Assembly: GCF_018598185.1 (NCBI RefSeq)
Contig: NZ_JAHESC010000017.1
Location: 62,001 to 126,000 of the forward strand
Direction of reading: 5' to 3'
From: Dawidia soli
GTDB lineage: Bacteria > Bacteroidota > Bacteroidia > Cytophagales > Cyclobacteriaceae
DNA length: 64,000 bases
The notes below the pieces were generated by a model. It was not told the origin of the DNA and ran no database searches. It worked only from the letters and a program-made list of their open reading frames with translations. Positions 8,527-17,340 of this stretch are shown piece after piece. Each line of letters starts with the position of its first letter. Position 1 is the first letter of the stretch. Made by a program: the position numbers and the translations under genes.

Positions 8527-9348
8527 TTACGCGATCGTACGAAGTTTTTCCGGCGCTACGATCGAGAAGATATTGCCGATGCGGCCGTCGGCCGTGATCT
8601 CCAGTACATGGCAGTTATACAACGCTCCGTCCTTATAAAAACAAATAGCCGGCTGATGGTTGATGGTGGTGAAACTATAGTCTGTATCGCGCAGGAACAA
8701 GGTGTACACCTGTTGGAGCTTCTGCGACGCTGCTGCTTTGCCTTGTACTACTGCCGCTATGACCTTTACGCTACGGCCGCCATCGGCCATCAGGCGGATG
8801 TCCTCCACCAGCAAACTCTCGAGGGTATCCAGATCTGCGTCTACGATCGATTGGATATATTTCTCCAACACGCCTTGTGCGGGCATATCCGCCCGGACAG
8901 AAGTCTGATCCAGCGCTTTACGGGCGCGGGCAAGCAGTTGCCGCGAGTTCTCGACCGTCGTGTCGAGCGCCTCCGCTATTTCGTCGTGACTGTAGCCGAA
9001 GGCTTCTTTTAAGATAAACACCGCCCGCTCTTTGGCATTGAGCTTTTCCATGAGCACCAGCAGTGAATAGCTTGCCGTCTGCTCCTTGATCAAATTCAGG
9101 TCGGGGCTTTCCGTAGCCATCGGCTCCGGCAGCCACATGCCATAACCTTTTTGTTTCTCGGCCCGGTTCTTAAAATTGATGGAGGCGTTAATGACCGTCT
9201 TGATGAGGTAGTTCACCTCGTGCCCGATATGACGCTTATCGAGCGTGATGTATTTTTCCATCGTACTCTGTACGAGGTCCTTAGCATCCTCATACGAGCC
9301 CACGATGTTGTAGGAATAGGTCAATAATTTGCGAAACGTCGCGTCCAT
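8527..9348 (-). CDS. ECF41-type RNA polymerase sigma factor with C-terminal SnoaL-like domain
   Basis: The protein is 273 residues. Sigma region 2 occupies about 1-70 (FRKLLTYSYNIVGSYEDAKDLVQSTMEKYI); the linker holds WLPEP, the ECF41 hallmark; region 4 follows (LNAKERAVFILKEAFGYSHDEIAEALDTTVENSRQLLARARK). A SnoaL/NTF2-like domain (about 165-270) carries DGGRS, corresponding to the conserved DGGGK motif, and ends with APEKL, resembling NPDKL. In ECF41 factors this extension replaces an anti-sigma factor; none is encoded nearby. The start at 9348 is chosen over the upstream ATG at 9375 because the latter lies upstream of the predicted -10 element. It probably activates its own gene and azoR. 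Confidence 0.92.
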   Translation of the reverse strand: MDATFRKLLTYSYNIVGSYEDAKDLVQSTMEKYITLDKRHIGHEVNYLIKTVINASINFKNRAEKQKGYGMWLPEPMATESPDLNLIKEQTASYSLLVLMEKLNAKERAVFILKEAFGYSHDEIAEALDTTVENSRQLLARARKALDQTSVRADMPAQGVLEKYIQSIVDADLDTLESLLVEDIRLMADGGRSVKVIAAVVQGKAAASQKLQQVYTLFLRDTDYSFTTINHQPAICFYKDGALYNCHVLEITADGRIGNIFSIVAPEKLRTIA

Positions 9349-9363
9349 GGCATTGCTTTGAGG

Positions 9364-9393
9364 GAAGACAAACATAGGGGCGGAAACGTGACA
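9364..9393 (-). promoter_or_regulatory. ECF41-type autoregulatory promoter of the sigma gene
   Basis: On the minus strand TGTCACG (9393-9387), 16 bp, then TGTC (9370-9367). Ten bases at the 5' side and nine at the 3' side are identical to the azoR promoter, with the same N11 spacing, while the DNA between differs. This implies selection and autoregulation. The -10 position places transcription start near 9358-9361, so the leader before the ATG at 9348 is very short. Confidence 0.8.
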
Positions 9394-9419
9394 GCCCGGG
9401 GTATTGTTTCACGGCGCTT

Positions 9420-10064
9420 TTACCAATCCTGTTGTGTAGTATCTACGGGCACATATCGCCATTGTTTTAAAACCTTCATGGGAACCTCTGATACGGTCGG
9501 CCACATAAAGACGTGATAAGAATCTGTGGGGTCAACATTTGGATCGTTATCATAGACCGAATCCAACGCTTTGTAACAGATCAACACGCCGTAGTGACCG
9601 GATGGTAAATCGAAGGACCGCACATACTCTTCGGGAAAATCCCAGTCGCCGTAGATGCGCAGCTTGTCGTCGATTTCAATCATGCACCTGTTGACGTGGT
9701 CCCAGTCCTCCAATTTTATTGTCGGCTCTTCGTTCGTTATGTCGATAGAAAAGGGAACGGATATGTCTCCTTCCGTCCCGATAACGACCAGGTGCGGCCG
9801 CACGCAAAACTTCGCTTCCACTTCAACGTCATTCCATAATTTTCCTACTTGATGAAAATCCATGGACCGCGCGTTTCCCTGGAGGAAAATCTGCGAGTAT
9901 ATCGTTGTAAAGCGCGTCGTATCGTGTTGCGGCTGCAACGAGACGCTGTGCCGCACAGGATGATTGGGCTGAAATACCGGTTTCCAGGAGTTCAGTAAGG
10001 CGCCTGCGCCGACGAGCAGGACTATGATCCCGGCGGCTGTTATATAGATGTTGTTGTTTCTCAC
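9420..10064 (-). CDS. Membrane-anchored hypothetical protein
   Basis: This 214-residue protein is of unknown family. A single N-terminal helix (about 7-26, IYITAAGIIVLLVGAGALLNSW) has no lipobox or clear cleavage site, so it is probably a signal anchor with the rest in the periplasm. The remainder is beta-rich with many acidic and aromatic residues (EEPTIKLEDWDHVNRCMIEIDDKLRIYGDWDFPEEYVRS) and ends with a WRYVPVDTTQQDW tail. It sits between a terminator downstream of susD and the sigma gene promoter, so it may be monocistronic. I see no catalytic motif. Confidence 0.7.
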   Translation of the reverse strand: MRNNNIYITAAGIIVLLVGAGALLNSWKPVFQPNHPVRHSVSLQPQHDTTRFTTIYSQIFLQGNARSMDFHQVGKLWNDVEVEAKFCVRPHLVVIGTEGDISVPFSIDITNEEPTIKLEDWDHVNRCMIEIDDKLRIYGDWDFPEEYVRSFDLPSGHYGVLICYKALDSVYDNDPNVDPTDSYHVFMWPTVSEVPMKVLKQWRYVPVDTTQQDW

Positions 10065-10091
10065 GAGGTCAAGCTACGTCCCCAAGCTACT

Positions 10092-10126
10092 AAAAAAGAG
10101 GCTTTCCGTAACCAGCGGAAAGCCTC
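10092..10126 (-). terminator. Rho-independent terminator after susD
   Basis: Minus-strand stem GAGGCTTTCCG/CGGAAAGCCTC (arms 10098-10108 and 10116-10126) followed by six T (A-run at 10092-10097). It ends the SusC/SusD transcript 37 bp after the susD stop. Confidence 0.9.
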
Positions 10127-10162
10127 CAAACCAAACTAACTCCCTATGAAAGAGTTAACTCC

Positions 10163-11773
10163 TTACTCGACATCCCACCACAGCGGTGTGTTGCCGGTAT
10201 CAGGACCGCCCATCGTCGTGATGATACGATCTACTGCAAATTTGTTTGTCGTGTATTCGCTTTGTGCAAACGGCAGGCGTTTAATGAAGCCGGTAATTTT
10301 ACCCCCGCTGTTATTAACGATGACAGGATAAAGTTTCGGATAGCCCGTACGTCTGAATTCGCTCCAAGCCTCCTGACCTTCCGGGAACATGGCAATCCAT
10401 TTTTGTGTAATGATACGCTCAAGCTTGGCCTCTGCTGATGCACCGTCTTCCCATTTAATAGTAATAGTGCTCAGGTTCGGATCGCCAACCTTAATATCGT
10501 TCTGCTCTTCCGTGATAGCATCCGGATCTTTATACTCGGACGAGGTGCTCTCATCGTCAGCGAGGTACGAAGCCAACGCCGCTGCTACGCCGTACTGCTC
10601 GAACGAACGTCGAATACCTGTCTCATAATTCGTGCTGGCGGTCCCGGCTCCTGACCAACCTTTCAAAGCGGCCTCTGCTTTCAGGAACCAGGCTTCTGCC
10701 GCCACCATCAACTGAATCTTGTTGCCAAAGGTCACCAGCTTCGAGTAGTTCTCATACCGAGATTTTGCGTCGATATTGATACCCTGACGGATACCAACAT
10801 ACTGGCCTGCCACATCAGCATCGGTTGCCGGCAGCGCATAATAGGGCAAACGCGGGTCGTCGTAGCCGCTCATGATCGCGCCAAGCGGTGCACCCAGGCG
10901 AACGTCCCCCCAATCGTTGTTGATAACGTTCAGCGGATGCACAGCGGTCTCCGTGTCGACAAGGAAATTGTCATCATTGGTGTCCAATACTCCGCCACTG
11001 TTTGCCAAGGCTGCTTCGCCTTCAGTTTTGGCTTTATCAGGAGCTACTCCTGAAATGCGGATCGCCAGGCGCAAACGCAGCGTATTCGCAAACTTCAACC
11101 ATTTAGCGTAGTTTCCGCCATACACCAGATCGGCTGATTTAAACGCTGCTGAGGGCTCCGTTCCAGAAAGATCCGTCAGAATTTCGATCGCCGTATTCAG
11201 GTCTTCGAAGAATGCGTTATAGGCGGCTTCCTGCGTATCGTAATCCACAGAGCCATCAGGATTAGGCTTCATATACTTGGTGTAGATAATCGGCCCGTAG
11301 ATATCGCTTATCCGGTGCAACGCCTCTACTTTCAGAATCTTAGCCATGGCATGAGTGTCCCGTCTATCCACTTTGCCTCGGGTACTGTCTTCAGCAACCG
11401 TCAGTGGTTTCATGGCGTTGTCATAGCCAACGTTAAAGGCTGTCTCGTTCCAGCCGGCTACCAGTCCGTATGTCAGGTTGTTATTATTGCTTTGATACGG
11501 GTTAGGCGACATCATATAGCCAGCATACATGTCCGCATTCAGGTTCTGTTGTACCTGGTACTGCCACGACGGATTAAATACATAAATATTACGCTGTCCT
11601 GTCTTCAGGTTGTTCAGAATGAGGTCGTTCACATCCACGGTAGCATTTACTTCGCGGTCAGTAATGCCATTCGGGTTCGTATTGAGCTCCTCAAATTTAT
11701 CGGTACAGCTGGTCAACGCGGCAGAGACCGCCAGTGTACCAACGATTTTATATAGAGAATTTTTCGTAATCAT
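10163..11773 (-). CDS. SusD/RagB-family outer-membrane lipoprotein (SusD-like_2)
   Basis: The protein is 536 residues with a lipoprotein signal (MITKNSLYKIVGTLAVSAALTSC; LTSC lipobox) and the family's CTDKFEELNTNPNGI start after the lipid-modified Cys. Alpha-helical TPR-like scaffold segments follow, with a C-terminal GQEAWSEFRRTGYPKLYPV signature. SusD proteins are surface glycan- or peptide-binding partners that form a lid over SusC. The gene follows susC by 33 bp and is terminated at 10092-10126. No glycoside hydrolase, sulfatase or peptidase is in the same unit, so the ligand cannot be inferred from enzymes; the divergent LacI-type regulator suggests a sugar. Confidence 0.95.
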   Translation of the reverse strand: MITKNSLYKIVGTLAVSAALTSCTDKFEELNTNPNGITDREVNATVDVNDLILNNLKTGQRNIYVFNPSWQYQVQQNLNADMYAGYMMSPNPYQSNNNNLTYGLVAGWNETAFNVGYDNAMKPLTVAEDSTRGKVDRRDTHAMAKILKVEALHRISDIYGPIIYTKYMKPNPDGSVDYDTQEAAYNAFFEDLNTAIEILTDLSGTEPSAAFKSADLVYGGNYAKWLKFANTLRLRLAIRISGVAPDKAKTEGEAALANSGGVLDTNDDNFLVDTETAVHPLNVINNDWGDVRLGAPLGAIMSGYDDPRLPYYALPATDADVAGQYVGIRQGINIDAKSRYENYSKLVTFGNKIQLMVAAEAWFLKAEAALKGWSGAGTASTNYETGIRRSFEQYGVAAALASYLADDESTSSEYKDPDAITEEQNDIKVGDPNLSTITIKWEDGASAEAKLERIITQKWIAMFPEGQEAWSEFRRTGYPKLYPVIVNNSGGKITGFIKRLPFAQSEYTTNKFAVDRIITTMGGPDTGNTPLWWDVE

Positions 11774-11806
11774 ACTTTTCTGTTTTTTGATTCGCGTGTA
11801 CGAGTG

Positions 11807-14800
11807 TTAGAATGTACATTTCAGGCCGAAACCGATGCTACGCGTAGAAGGAATACCAAACGCATCCACACCTTGCAGGCCATTACCCGAGCTCATCGAC
11901 ATTTCGGGGTCGAACGGGGCATCCTTTTGGAAGAAGAACAGGTTACGTCCGACCACCGACACGCGAATATCTTTTACAAACTTTGGTGTTACCGGTAGCC
12001 GATAGCTGAGGGAAAGTTCACGCAAGCGGAAGTTCGTTGCGCTGTACACATAGTATTCTGAAATACCCGAGCGACCACCAACCGTCTGGAAGAATGTTGC
12101 TGCATCGAGCGGTCCGTCATGGTCACCCACAACCTGCCCGTTGACATAGTCTACCGCAGGAATATCCACACCACCATTATTGCGTGCATCTGCGGTGGCC
12201 TGTGACACGCCGTGCTCATCCAGGAGCGCTTGTGTGAGGCTCATCACCTTACCACCTACTCTGCCGTCGATGAGTACGTTCAGCGTAAAGTTCTTGTAAC
12301 CGACTGTGTTATTCCAGCCGATGGAATATTTCGGCATCGGATTACCCAAAAACTGGAAACCACCAGAGCCAGCGGGATCTACAACGGGTTTGCCCGTAGC
12401 CGGGTCAATAGCGATCTTGCCGTCAAACCGGAGGAACTTCTTACCGTAGATGTCACCAAAGCTACCACCTTCTGTCAGGAACAATCCATACGAATTATTG
12501 CCTGGCTCCGACAACGGATACATGCCATTACCCAGCGGAATACCGCTAACACTGTTCACGTTCTTGGTGTAGTTTAACGAAGTATTCCATTTCACATCAC
12601 CGCCGCGCAATACTTCGTATCCAATGGCGAGCTCAATACCCTTGTTCTCAACACTTCCTACGTTCACGCCAAGCTTCGGTACACCAGCGCCACGTGTAGC
12701 CTGGATATTGAAAAACTGGTTCTTGTTCTCGATTTTATACAATGTCAGGTCGAACGTCAGGCGATCTTCCATGAACCGCACTTCCGTTCCTACTTCCACG
12801 GTATTCTGCTCTTCCGGCTCCAACTCTCCTGCCGGGCGAAATTCCGATTGAACCAACTTACCGGCATTGTAGGTAAGTGTTTCTGATGTAGCGTACGCGG
12901 GGAGGCCATTACCAATCTTGGCGTACGATCCACGAATCTTTGCAAAGCTGATGGCTTCAGGAAGCTTCGCCAGCTCGGTTAGAATGAAGTTCACGCCGCC
13001 GGAGTAATAGAAGAAACCCGAGCTTAGGTTAGACGTAAAAGCAAAGGAAGAAGACCAATCGTTACGGGCACTGAGGTCGACGTAGATCGCCTTATTATAG
13101 TCAAGCGACACGGAACCAAACAGGCCTTGCGTTTCCAGCTCGTGACCTTTGCGGTTAAGCGCGTTCATCCCGATGCCCGGGTTCACCGCACCAGTGGTAA
13201 ACACGTTGGCGAAGGCGAGGTCTGCCCCCTTCGAATCGAGATTGTCTTGCACAAATTTTTCACGCCGGATAGAAGCACCCGCAGTGAAGGTCAATCCAAT
13301 CTTTTCTGCCAGCGGACGATTGCCTGTCATGATAGCATCTGCATAACGTACCGTACTGTGGCCTTCCTGCAGCACATAGCGGCCGTTGGCATCTGCCAAT
13401 GTAGCCTGTGTAGATGCGTGTGCTTTCTGCTCATATTCGTCAACAATGTCGCTGACGTTGCCACGCACCTGCAACTTCAGCCAATCAGTGAAGTCGTACG
13501 TTAGGCCCAAAGACACAAATACATTTTGACGAGTCTGATCATTTTGATCGCGATTCAAAATCCAGTAAGGATTTTGCTGGTAATCCAGACCGGGTTCTCC
13601 TTCGCTGATGTTCCACCAGTTTTGCAAATAAATCTGACGTGTAGGTGAGAAGTATTCAGATTGGTCTTTGTAATAATCGAAGTCCTGACCACGCGGGAAC
13701 AGGTAGAGACCTGTAAGCGGGTTGAAGTACAGGCCACCCGTAACACGATTGTGATTCTTTTGATAGCCAAGAATCGCGTTACCGTCAATACTGAACTTAT
13801 CGCTTACGTGTGCAGTCTGACGCAGATTGATCGTATGCTGATCGAACGTTGAGGTCGGCATAATGCCGTTGTTAGCGGTATTGGAATACGAAAGATACGT
13901 CTGCGATTTTTCGTTACCCGCTGTAACGGACACACTGTTGATCCACGTCGTACCCGTATTAAAAAACGACTTCACGTGATCTTTGCTGGCCCCTTTCGGC
14001 CCCCAGCTGTAGGCCGCTCCTTCGCCCGTTTGCAGGTATTCATACTGAAGGTCCGGACGGAATAGCGGGCTGTCAAATGTGATATTGGACGAGAAGTCCA
14101 CTTTCGCGACACCATTCTTTCCTTTTTTGGTAGTGATCAGGATTACACCATTTTGACCAAGGCTACCATAGAGGGTAGATGCCGTGGCGCCTTTCAATAC
14201 CGACATGCTTTCAATGTCTTCCGGGTTGATCATACTGAGAATGTCACCACCATCGCGCGTGCTCCAGATGTCACCTGTTTGATCCGCGTTTGTAGAAGAG
14301 ATCGGCACACCGTCGATAACGAGAAGCGGTTGGTTATCGCGAGTCGACTTCTGACCGCGTAACAAAATACGGGCTGAGCCGCCAGGACCGGCCGAGCTCC
14401 GGTTAATTGTCAGGCCAGGAACCTTGCCGGCCAGCGAATTGACGAAGTTCACGTCTTTCGCCGTAGTCAGCTGACTACCTCCAACCTGCTGTGCAGAATA
14501 GGTCAGTGTTTTGGAATCTTTTTCAATACCGAGGGCGGTAACAACAACTTCTGACAACTGTGTGGCATCCTCTTGCAGCACTACGTTCACTGTTGTTTGG
14601 CTTTGCACAGAAACCTCCTGGGTCAGAAAACCGATAAACGAAACTACCAGAACACTGTTCGGAGATCCGGAGACATCGAGGGTGAAATTACCGCCTGTGT
14701 CCGTAGCGGTGCCGATACTGGTGCCCTTGATAAGTACGGAGGCGCCGGGAATCGGCGCACCATCCGTTGCCGAAGTGACCTTGCCGGTCACACTCTGAGC

Positions 14801-14860
14801 ATACACCGGGACGCTGGCCAATAGCAACAACGCGACCAGTCCGAGTAGACTTTTCTTCAT
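11807..14860 (-). CDS. SusC/RagA-family TonB-linked outer-membrane transporter
   Basis: The protein is 1017 residues: signal peptide (MKKSLLGLVALLLLASVPVYAQ), CarboxypepD_reg-like domain (about 23-105, SVTGKVTSATDGAPIPGASV), TonB-box/plug region (LSEVVVTALGIEKDSKTLTY, LLRGQKSTRDNQPLLVIDGVP, and VLKGATASTLYGSLGQNGVILITTKKGK), then a 22-strand barrel ending in IGFGLKCTF. It imports the ligand captured by SusD, driven by TonB. It is first in a susC-susD unit. Unlike many such systems there is no adjacent ECF sigma/FecR pair; two tandem operator-like dyads lie between it and the divergent LacI regulator. Confidence 0.96.
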   Translation of the reverse strand: MKKSLLGLVALLLLASVPVYAQSVTGKVTSATDGAPIPGASVLIKGTSIGTATDTGGNFTLDVSGSPNSVLVVSFIGFLTQEVSVQSQTTVNVVLQEDATQLSEVVVTALGIEKDSKTLTYSAQQVGGSQLTTAKDVNFVNSLAGKVPGLTINRSSAGPGGSARILLRGQKSTRDNQPLLVIDGVPISSTNADQTGDIWSTRDGGDILSMINPEDIESMSVLKGATASTLYGSLGQNGVILITTKKGKNGVAKVDFSSNITFDSPLFRPDLQYEYLQTGEGAAYSWGPKGASKDHVKSFFNTGTTWINSVSVTAGNEKSQTYLSYSNTANNGIMPTSTFDQHTINLRQTAHVSDKFSIDGNAILGYQKNHNRVTGGLYFNPLTGLYLFPRGQDFDYYKDQSEYFSPTRQIYLQNWWNISEGEPGLDYQQNPYWILNRDQNDQTRQNVFVSLGLTYDFTDWLKLQVRGNVSDIVDEYEQKAHASTQATLADANGRYVLQEGHSTVRYADAIMTGNRPLAEKIGLTFTAGASIRREKFVQDNLDSKGADLAFANVFTTGAVNPGIGMNALNRKGHELETQGLFGSVSLDYNKAIYVDLSARNDWSSSFAFTSNLSSGFFYYSGGVNFILTELAKLPEAISFAKIRGSYAKIGNGLPAYATSETLTYNAGKLVQSEFRPAGELEPEEQNTVEVGTEVRFMEDRLTFDLTLYKIENKNQFFNIQATRGAGVPKLGVNVGSVENKGIELAIGYEVLRGGDVKWNTSLNYTKNVNSVSGIPLGNGMYPLSEPGNNSYGLFLTEGGSFGDIYGKKFLRFDGKIAIDPATGKPVVDPAGSGGFQFLGNPMPKYSIGWNNTVGYKNFTLNVLIDGRVGGKVMSLTQALLDEHGVSQATADARNNGGVDIPAVDYVNGQVVGDHDGPLDAATFFQTVGGRSGISEYYVYSATNFRLRELSLSYRLPVTPKFVKDIRVSVVGRNLFFFQKDAPFDPEMSMSSGNGLQGVDAFGIPSTRSIGFGLKCTF

Positions 14861-14979
14861 TTGGATTGGGTTTGGGTTGAAATATTATTCTATCTGAATC
14901 ACCGCAAGCCGAATATTCTAGCGGTAAATCCACGATCGAAAGTAGATTATGAAAGAAATAAAAGCAAGAAAATTTTTAA

Positions 14980-15018
14980 AATGTGTACGCACACATTTAC
15001 TTTGTGTGCGAGAACATT
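14980..15018. promoter_or_regulatory. Tandem LacI-type operators between susC and the regulator
   Basis: The first site, 14980-14997, is AATGTGTACGCACACATT, an 18-bp dyad with one mismatched pair and a LacI-like CG near the centre. The second, 15001-15018, is a degenerate copy matching the first at 12 of 18 positions. Their starts are 21 bp apart, two helical turns, so two dimers would bind on the same face. The sites lie 120-160 bp upstream of susC and 59-97 bp upstream of the regulator gene. Confidence 0.65.
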
Positions 15019-15076
15019 AAAACTCAGCGTTTTGGCAACGTTTTCTTATCAGTCACGAAAATTGTTTTTTTGAAGT

Positions 15077-16141
15077 ATGGTCGAGAAAAACATCAGGATC
15101 AAGGACATCGCCCGCCTGGCGGGTGTATCGGTAGGAACCGTTGACCGTGTACTGCACAACCGCGGTCGTGTTTCGCCGGAAGCCCTTCAAAAAGTCACTG
15201 CCGTGATGGAGCAGATTGACTACAAGCCCAACCTGCTGGCACGCACGCTGGGCTCCAACAAAAACTATCGCATCGCCGCGATCCTGCCCGATCCCAACCA
15301 GGACCCCTACTGGGCACAGTCCAGCCTGGGCATCACCCAGGCCCAGCTGGAGTGGGCGCAATACGGCATCCAGGTAGAGTTGTTCCTGTTCGACCTGCTC
15401 GACCGCGACTCGTTCCAAAAGACCGCGCACCGCGTGCACCTCGCCAGGCCCGACGGCATCCTGATCGCCCCGACCTTCTACCACGAGGCGCTCCCGATCT
15501 TCGAGCTTTTCCGCGAAACCGATATTCCTTTCGTACTCTTCAACACCAACATTCCCGAGGCAAAGCCTCTCAGCTTCATTGGCCAGAACCTGCTCCAAAG
15601 CGGACGCGTCGGCGCCGAGCTGATGAACCTCGGCCAGCACGAAAAAGGCACGCTCGCCGTGCTGCACATCGACGAAGACATTCAGGACTCCGTCCACTTG
15701 CTGGAGAAGGAGCGCGGCTTCCGCGAATACTTTAAAGAAAAGAGCAAGATCGACTTCGACATTGTCGACTTTAACATGAACCCCAAAGACCCGTCATTCG
15801 AAGACCAGTTTAAAACACTGCTGGAAGACAAAAACCTGCGCGGCGTGTTTGTGAGCACTTCCAAAGGAACGGCCGTGGCGGCGTCCATCATCGAAAAGTA
15901 TGGCCGCGAAGACATCCGCCTGGTGGGCTACGATATGCTGGAAGAGAACCTGCGCTATCTCAAATCGGGTGTTATCGACTTCCTCATCAACCAGAACCCG
16001 AAACGGCAGGCATCGCTGGGTATCAGCCACCTGGTCAACCACCTCATGTTTAAAAAGGGCACCCCCTCCACGGATCTCTTCCCGCTGGAAGTGATCACGC
16101 AGCAAAACGTCGAGTCCTACCTCGGCTCGGGCATACACTAG
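15077..16141 (+). CDS. LacI/GalR-family transcriptional regulator
   Basis: The protein is 354 residues. The N-terminal LacI HTH and hinge read IKDIARLAGVSVGTVDRVLHNRGRVSPEALQKV, then IDYKPNLLARTL. The rest is a periplasmic-binding-protein-like sensor domain (about 62-345; YRIAAILPDPNQDPYWAQSSLGI, FVLFNTN, RLVGYDMLEENLRYLKSGVIDFLINQNPKRQASLGI) of the kind that binds sugars. It is divergent from susC with tandem operators between, so it most likely controls the SusC/SusD pair and itself. Whether it represses or activates is not visible. The start is the ATG at 15077 (MVEKNIRIKDIA). Confidence 0.93.
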   Translation: MVEKNIRIKDIARLAGVSVGTVDRVLHNRGRVSPEALQKVTAVMEQIDYKPNLLARTLGSNKNYRIAAILPDPNQDPYWAQSSLGITQAQLEWAQYGIQVELFLFDLLDRDSFQKTAHRVHLARPDGILIAPTFYHEALPIFELFRETDIPFVLFNTNIPEAKPLSFIGQNLLQSGRVGAELMNLGQHEKGTLAVLHIDEDIQDSVHLLEKERGFREYFKEKSKIDFDIVDFNMNPKDPSFEDQFKTLLEDKNLRGVFVSTSKGTAVAASIIEKYGREDIRLVGYDMLEENLRYLKSGVIDFLINQNPKRQASLGISHLVNHLMFKKGTPSTDLFPLEVITQQNVESYLGSGIH

Positions 16142-16174
16142 CCGCCCGGATACCGGTATTCCGGCCGATTATTC

Positions 16175-16182
16175 TATTTTTG
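16175..16182 (+). promoter_or_regulatory. Bacteroidota -7 element (TATTTTTG) upstream of tgt
   Basis: TATTTTTG matches the TAnnTTTG consensus 24 bp before the chosen tgt ATG at 16206. No clear TTG is seen at -33. Confidence 0.5.
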
Positions 16183-16205
16183 CACCGCCATTGGCGATGC
16201 CCTGT

Positions 16206-17336
16206 ATGAAATTTGACCTTCTTGCCACGGACCCCGGTTCGTCTGCCCGTGCCGGCTTGCTGCACACCGGTCACGGTGTGATTGAAACGCCCATTTTTAT
16301 GCCCGTAGGCACGGCAGGCTCGGTCAAGGCCGTGCACCAGCGCGAGCTGGAGCAGGACATTCAGGCCCAGATCATTCTCGGCAACACCTACCACCTCTAC
16401 CTGCGCCCCGGGCTGGGCGTATTGGAAAAGGCCGGCGGCCTGCACCGCTTCAACGGCTGGAGCAAACCCATCCTGACCGACAGCGGCGGCTACCAGGTAT
16501 ATTCGCTGGCCGCCAACCGCAAGATCACGCCCGAGGGCGCGACCTTCAAGTCGCACATCGACGGCTCCAAACACCACTTCACACCCGAAAACGTCATGGA
16601 TATTCAGCGCTCGATCGGCGCCGACATCGTCATGGCCTTCGACGAGTGTACTCCCTACCCGTGCGACTATGCCTACGCCAAAAAATCACTGGACATCACC
16701 CACCAGTGGCTGAAGCGCTGCGTGGACCGCATGCAGTCGACGGAGCCGAAGTATGGCTATGGCCAGGCCCTGTTCCCGATCGTGCAGGGCAGCGTCTACA
16801 AAGACCTGCGCGAGCGCTCGGCCGAGTTCATTGCCGCGCAGAACCAACCCGGCAACGCCATCGGCGGCCTGTCGGTGGGCGAGCCGCATGAAGATATGTA
16901 TGCCATGACCAGCCTGGTCTGCGCCATCCTGCCCGCCAGCAAGCCGCGGTACCTCATGGGCGTGGGCACGCCGGAAAATATCCTCGAGTGCATTGCGCTG
17001 GGAGTGGATATGTTCGACTGTGTCATGCCCACACGCAATGCACGCAATGGCATGCTTTTTACGGCCGATGGCATCATCAACATCAAGAATGAACGGTGGA
17101 AGGACGACCTCTCACCGATCGACGCGACGCTGGGCGGCTATGTCAGCAGCTTTTATTCAAAGGCCTACCTGCGCCACCTGATGATCAACAAAGAAATACT
17201 CGGCGCGCAAATTGCTACGATCCATAACCTCACCTTCTACCTGTGGCTGGTAAAAGAAGCCCGCAAAAAGATCCAGGAGGGCACCTTTGCCGCCTGGAAA
17301 AACGACATGGTGAAGCGGGTGCGCGAAAGACGCTAA
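16206..17336 (+). CDS. tgt: tRNA-guanine transglycosylase (queuosine pathway), zinc-site variant
   Basis: The protein is 376 residues from the ATG at 16206 (MKFDLLATD, like other Tgt starts; TTG 16191 and ATG 16197 are in frame upstream). It exchanges guanine-34 for preQ1 in GU(N) anticodon tRNAs. Seen: ETPIFMPVGTAGSVKAV, LTDSGGYQVYSL with the conserved Asp, a VQGS motif, AIGGLSVGEP, and DMFDCVMPTRNARNG with the nucleophilic Asp. The usual zinc site (C-x-C-x2-C then His) is not there: the aligned stretch LGGYVSSFYSKAYLRHL has no cysteine, although the later TIHNL His is kept. I believe this is a Bacteroidota trait rather than damage. lptF/G-like follows 4 bp downstream. Confidence 0.95.
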   Translation: MKFDLLATDPGSSARAGLLHTGHGVIETPIFMPVGTAGSVKAVHQRELEQDIQAQIILGNTYHLYLRPGLGVLEKAGGLHRFNGWSKPILTDSGGYQVYSLAANRKITPEGATFKSHIDGSKHHFTPENVMDIQRSIGADIVMAFDECTPYPCDYAYAKKSLDITHQWLKRCVDRMQSTEPKYGYGQALFPIVQGSVYKDLRERSAEFIAAQNQPGNAIGGLSVGEPHEDMYAMTSLVCAILPASKPRYLMGVGTPENILECIALGVDMFDCVMPTRNARNGMLFTADGIINIKNERWKDDLSPIDATLGGYVSSFYSKAYLRHLMINKEILGAQIATIHNLTFYLWLVKEARKKIQEGTFAAWKNDMVKRVRERR

Positions 17337-17340
17337 GACT

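Noticed and set aside
9349-9375. Upstream ATG for the sigma factor at 9375
   Set aside because: It lies upstream of the predicted -10 element at 9367-9370, so it would not be transcribed.
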